This document shows positions 5,936 through 7,550 of a stretch of 7,550 bases of DNA, piece after piece. Source of the stretch: an uncultured Micrococcales bacterium (GTDB lineage Bacteria > Actinomycetota > Actinomycetes > Actinomycetales > Microbacteriaceae); NCBI GenBank assembly GCA_903929105.1, contig CAIYTL010000189.1:1-7550 (forward strand), given 5' to 3'. The notes beneath the pieces are model-generated. The model saw nothing but the letters and a program-made list of their open reading frames with translations. It searched no databases and was not told where the DNA came from. The position numbers and the translations under genes are program-made. Within the stretch, counting starts at the first letter, position 1. Each line of letters starts with the position of its first letter.

Positions 5936-7550
5936 CTAAACCAGAGAATCTCTCCATGCTGCGTGCATGCTGGCAAACTTTCCTGTGCCGGCAATCAGCG
6001 CCTCAGGGGTGTCATCTTCGACCACCTTGCCGTGCTGCATTACCAGCACACGATCGGCAATCGAAATAGTCGAGAGTCGGTGAGCAATGATGATTGCCGT
6101 GCGGCCTTTGAGCAAAGTTCGCAAAGCATTTTGCACGGCCCGCTCACTCGGAATATCGAGCGAGCTAGTGGCTTCATCCAAAATAAGTACTGCTGGGTCG
6201 GCTATGAATGCACGTGCGAACGAAACCAGCTGTCGCTGACCCGCGCTCATGCGCCCACCACGTTTGTTTACATCGGTGTCATAGCCGTCGGGCAAAGACT
6301 CGACAAACGCGTGAACGCCAACAGCTTTAGCAGCAGCCTCGATCTCGTGGCGAGTTGCATCAGGCTTGCCCAAAGCAATGTTCTCGGCAACCGAACCCGA
6401 AAACAGATAAGCCTCTTGAGTGACCATGACCACTGCCCGTCGCAGGTTGTCGTTGCTTAGCTCACGCAGGTTTATGCCGTCGAGCTTCACTTGGCCCGCG
6501 GTTGGGTCATAGAAACGTGAAATCAGCTTCGCCATGGTTGACTTGCCAGCGCCTGTGGTACCAACAAGGGCAACGGTCTGGCCAGCTGCTATTTCAAGGT
6601 TGAACTTAGGCAGAATCTCTTTGCCATTGCTGTAGGCAAACTCAACGTCGCAAAAACTCAATGCGCCACGCGGGTCAGTTAGCTCAACCGGTGCTTCTGG
6701 TTCAGCTACCGAAGGGTCTTCTTCGAGCACGCCAGAAATCTTTTCAAGCGAGGAGTTGGCCGATTGGTAGGCGTTATAGAACATCGCCAGACCCTCCATT
6801 GGGTCAAAGAACCTGCGCGCATAAAGCAAGCAGGCTGTCAGCACACCAACACCGAGGCTGCCGTCGATGACTCTAAAGCCGCCAAACAGAAGCACACCGG
6901 CAACAGTTAGGTTGCCGATCAAAATCAGGCCAGGGTCATAGATGCCGAACAGTTGAATAACTCGGGCGTTCACCGCGCGATAATCTTCGACTAGCTCGCC
7001 ATATTTTTCTTGGTTGGCGGGCTCTTTTCTAAAAGCTTTAACAGCTCGAATGCCGGTCATAGTCTCGACAAAGTGCACAATCAGCCTGGCCGACGCCACG
7101 CGCGTTGCTCTAAACCCGAGCTTGGTCTGGTGCTGAAACCATCGAGTCAAGAAAAACAGCGGAACAAGGCTGCAGAGCAAGATTATGAACGCCTGAGCGT
7201 CGAGCAACCACATGGCTGACGCTGTGAAGATGCTTGCCAAGATTCCGGCTACCATCTCGTTTCCCGAGGTATCAAGCAGTTCTTTGATGCTGTCGAGGTC
7301 GTTGGTTTGCCTTGAAATCACACGGCCCGAGGTGTATTTTTCGTGAAACTCCAGGCTCAACTTTTGAGTGTGAACAAACAGTCGTTGACGCAGGTCAAGA
7401 ATCACAGCCTGGTTGGTTCTGGCTTGAAACAGCATGAAGCCCGCCGCCAAGCCAGCTGTTGCACCGGCCGCGGCAAGAAACAACCCAACCACCACAACGA
7501 GCCAAGACCAGTCGCCGTGCTGTGCCCGAGGCAATGCCTGGTCAATGCCA
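5936..7550 (-). CDS. ABC exporter, fused permease/ATPase half-transporter, partial (N-terminus beyond window)
   Basis: A membrane-bound ATP-driven exporter subunit of the MsbA/LmrA-like type; the substrate is not predictable. The frame stays open to the right edge (visible residues before Leu 7534 read G-I-D-Q-A), so a TTG at 7534 is not the true start. Such proteins are about 580-630 residues, so some 50-90 N-terminal residues with the first membrane helix are missing. Counting from the codon at 7534: membrane helices at about 11-33, 96-130 (a pair), 203-222 and 228-245; then the nucleotide-binding domain (about 290-532) with Walker A GTTGAGKST (325-333), Q-loop Gln373, signature MSAGQRQ (429-435, a variant of LSGGQ), Walker B VLILDEATSS (449-458) with catalytic Glu454, D-loop SLD and switch His485. 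The ATP site is thus complete. A partner half-transporter may lie upstream, beyond the window. It converges with the amylase gene at a shared terminator. Confidence 0.94.
   Translation of the reverse strand, partial: GIDQALPRAQHGDWSWLVVVVGLFLAAAGATAGLAAGFMLFQARTNQAVILDLRQRLFVHTQKLSLEFHEKYTSGRVISRQTNDLDSIKELLDTSGNEMVAGILASIFTASAMWLLDAQAFIILLCSLVPLFFLTRWFQHQTKLGFRATRVASARLIVHFVETMTGIRAVKAFRKEPANQEKYGELVEDYRAVNARVIQLFGIYDPGLILIGNLTVAGVLLFGGFRVIDGSLGVGVLTACLLYARRFFDPMEGLAMFYNAYQSANSSLEKISGVLEEDPSVAEPEAPVELTDPRGALSFCDVEFAYSNGKEILPKFNLEIAAGQTVALVGTTGAGKSTMAKLISRFYDPTAGQVKLDGINLRELSNDNLRRAVVMVTQEAYLFSGSVAENIALGKPDATRHEIEAAAKAVGVHAFVESLPDGYDTDVNKRGGRMSAGQRQLVSFARAFIADPAVLILDEATSSLDIPSERAVQNALRTLLKGRTAIIIAHRLSTISIADRVLVMQHGKVVEDDTPEALIAGTGKFASMHAAWRDSLV

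Noticed and set aside
5933..6460. 175-residue plus-strand reading frame antisense to the ABC transporter NBD
   Set aside because: The opposite strand encodes intact ATPase motifs over the same stretch. The predicted peptide has no domain character and begins next to the terminator without a promoter or RBS.
7532..7534. TTG at 7534 as the true start of the ABC transporter
   Set aside because: The frame continues to the window edge with plausible family sequence, and the first membrane helix expected for this class is missing. The gene is truncated by the window.
4335..7550. The amylase and the ABC protein as one starch-use or sugar-uptake system
   Set aside because: The ABC protein is a fused permease/ATPase exporter, not a solute-binding-protein importer. 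The two genes converge and are separated by a strong bidirectional terminator.

Overview
The window looks like a chromosomal stretch from an actinobacterium. By eye the GC content is moderate, a little above half, and spacers are short. Clues are the small-genome compactness, an actinobacterial GAF-LuxR regulator, a Streptomyces-like secreted alpha-amylase and a homodimeric (IDH1-like) NADP isocitrate dehydrogenase of about 404 residues. These best fit the Microbacteriaceae, perhaps the freshwater or marine 'Luna' lineage (Rhodoluna/Aquiluna type). That placement is inference from protein character and was not searched. I see no mobile element, phage gene, CRISPR array, tRNA or rRNA.

Layout, left to right. 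(1) Positions 1-1041, minus strand: glyA (serine hydroxymethyltransferase), cut off at its C-terminal end by the window edge. (2) 1042-1189: a divergent control region. (3) 1190-1324, plus: a 44-residue single-pass membrane microprotein. (4) 1335-2192, plus: purU (10-formyl-THF hydrolase), starting 10 nt after the microprotein stop. (5) 2200-2229: a hairpin followed by a T-run, abutting the start of the next gene. (6) 2233-2997, plus: a GAF-LuxR transcription regulator with no visible ribosome binding site. (7) 2994-4208, minus: icd, overlapping the regulator tail to tail by 4 nt. (8) 4209-4334: a second divergent control region with a CACAG/CTGTG palindrome. (9) 4335-5849, plus: a secreted GH13 alpha-amylase. 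(10) 5892-5926: a strong bidirectional terminator. (11) 5936-7550, minus: an ABC exporter half-transporter whose N-terminus lies beyond the right edge.

How the genes work together. glyA and purU are divergent and both set the balance of one-carbon folates: GlyA makes 5,10-methylene-THF and PurU hydrolyses 10-formyl-THF to formate and free THF. icd is central metabolism. The amylase digests external starch or glycogen. The ABC protein is an exporter-type protein, converges on the amylase gene across a shared terminator, and is probably unrelated to it. The regulator has no obvious target other than possibly itself or its neighbours.

I found no convincing new multi-gene system. The most notable items are the unannotated-looking membrane microprotein apparently coupled to purU, the hairpin placed inside the presumed promoter of a probably leaderless regulator gene, and a Lys-to-Tyr change in a conserved motif of the amylase.
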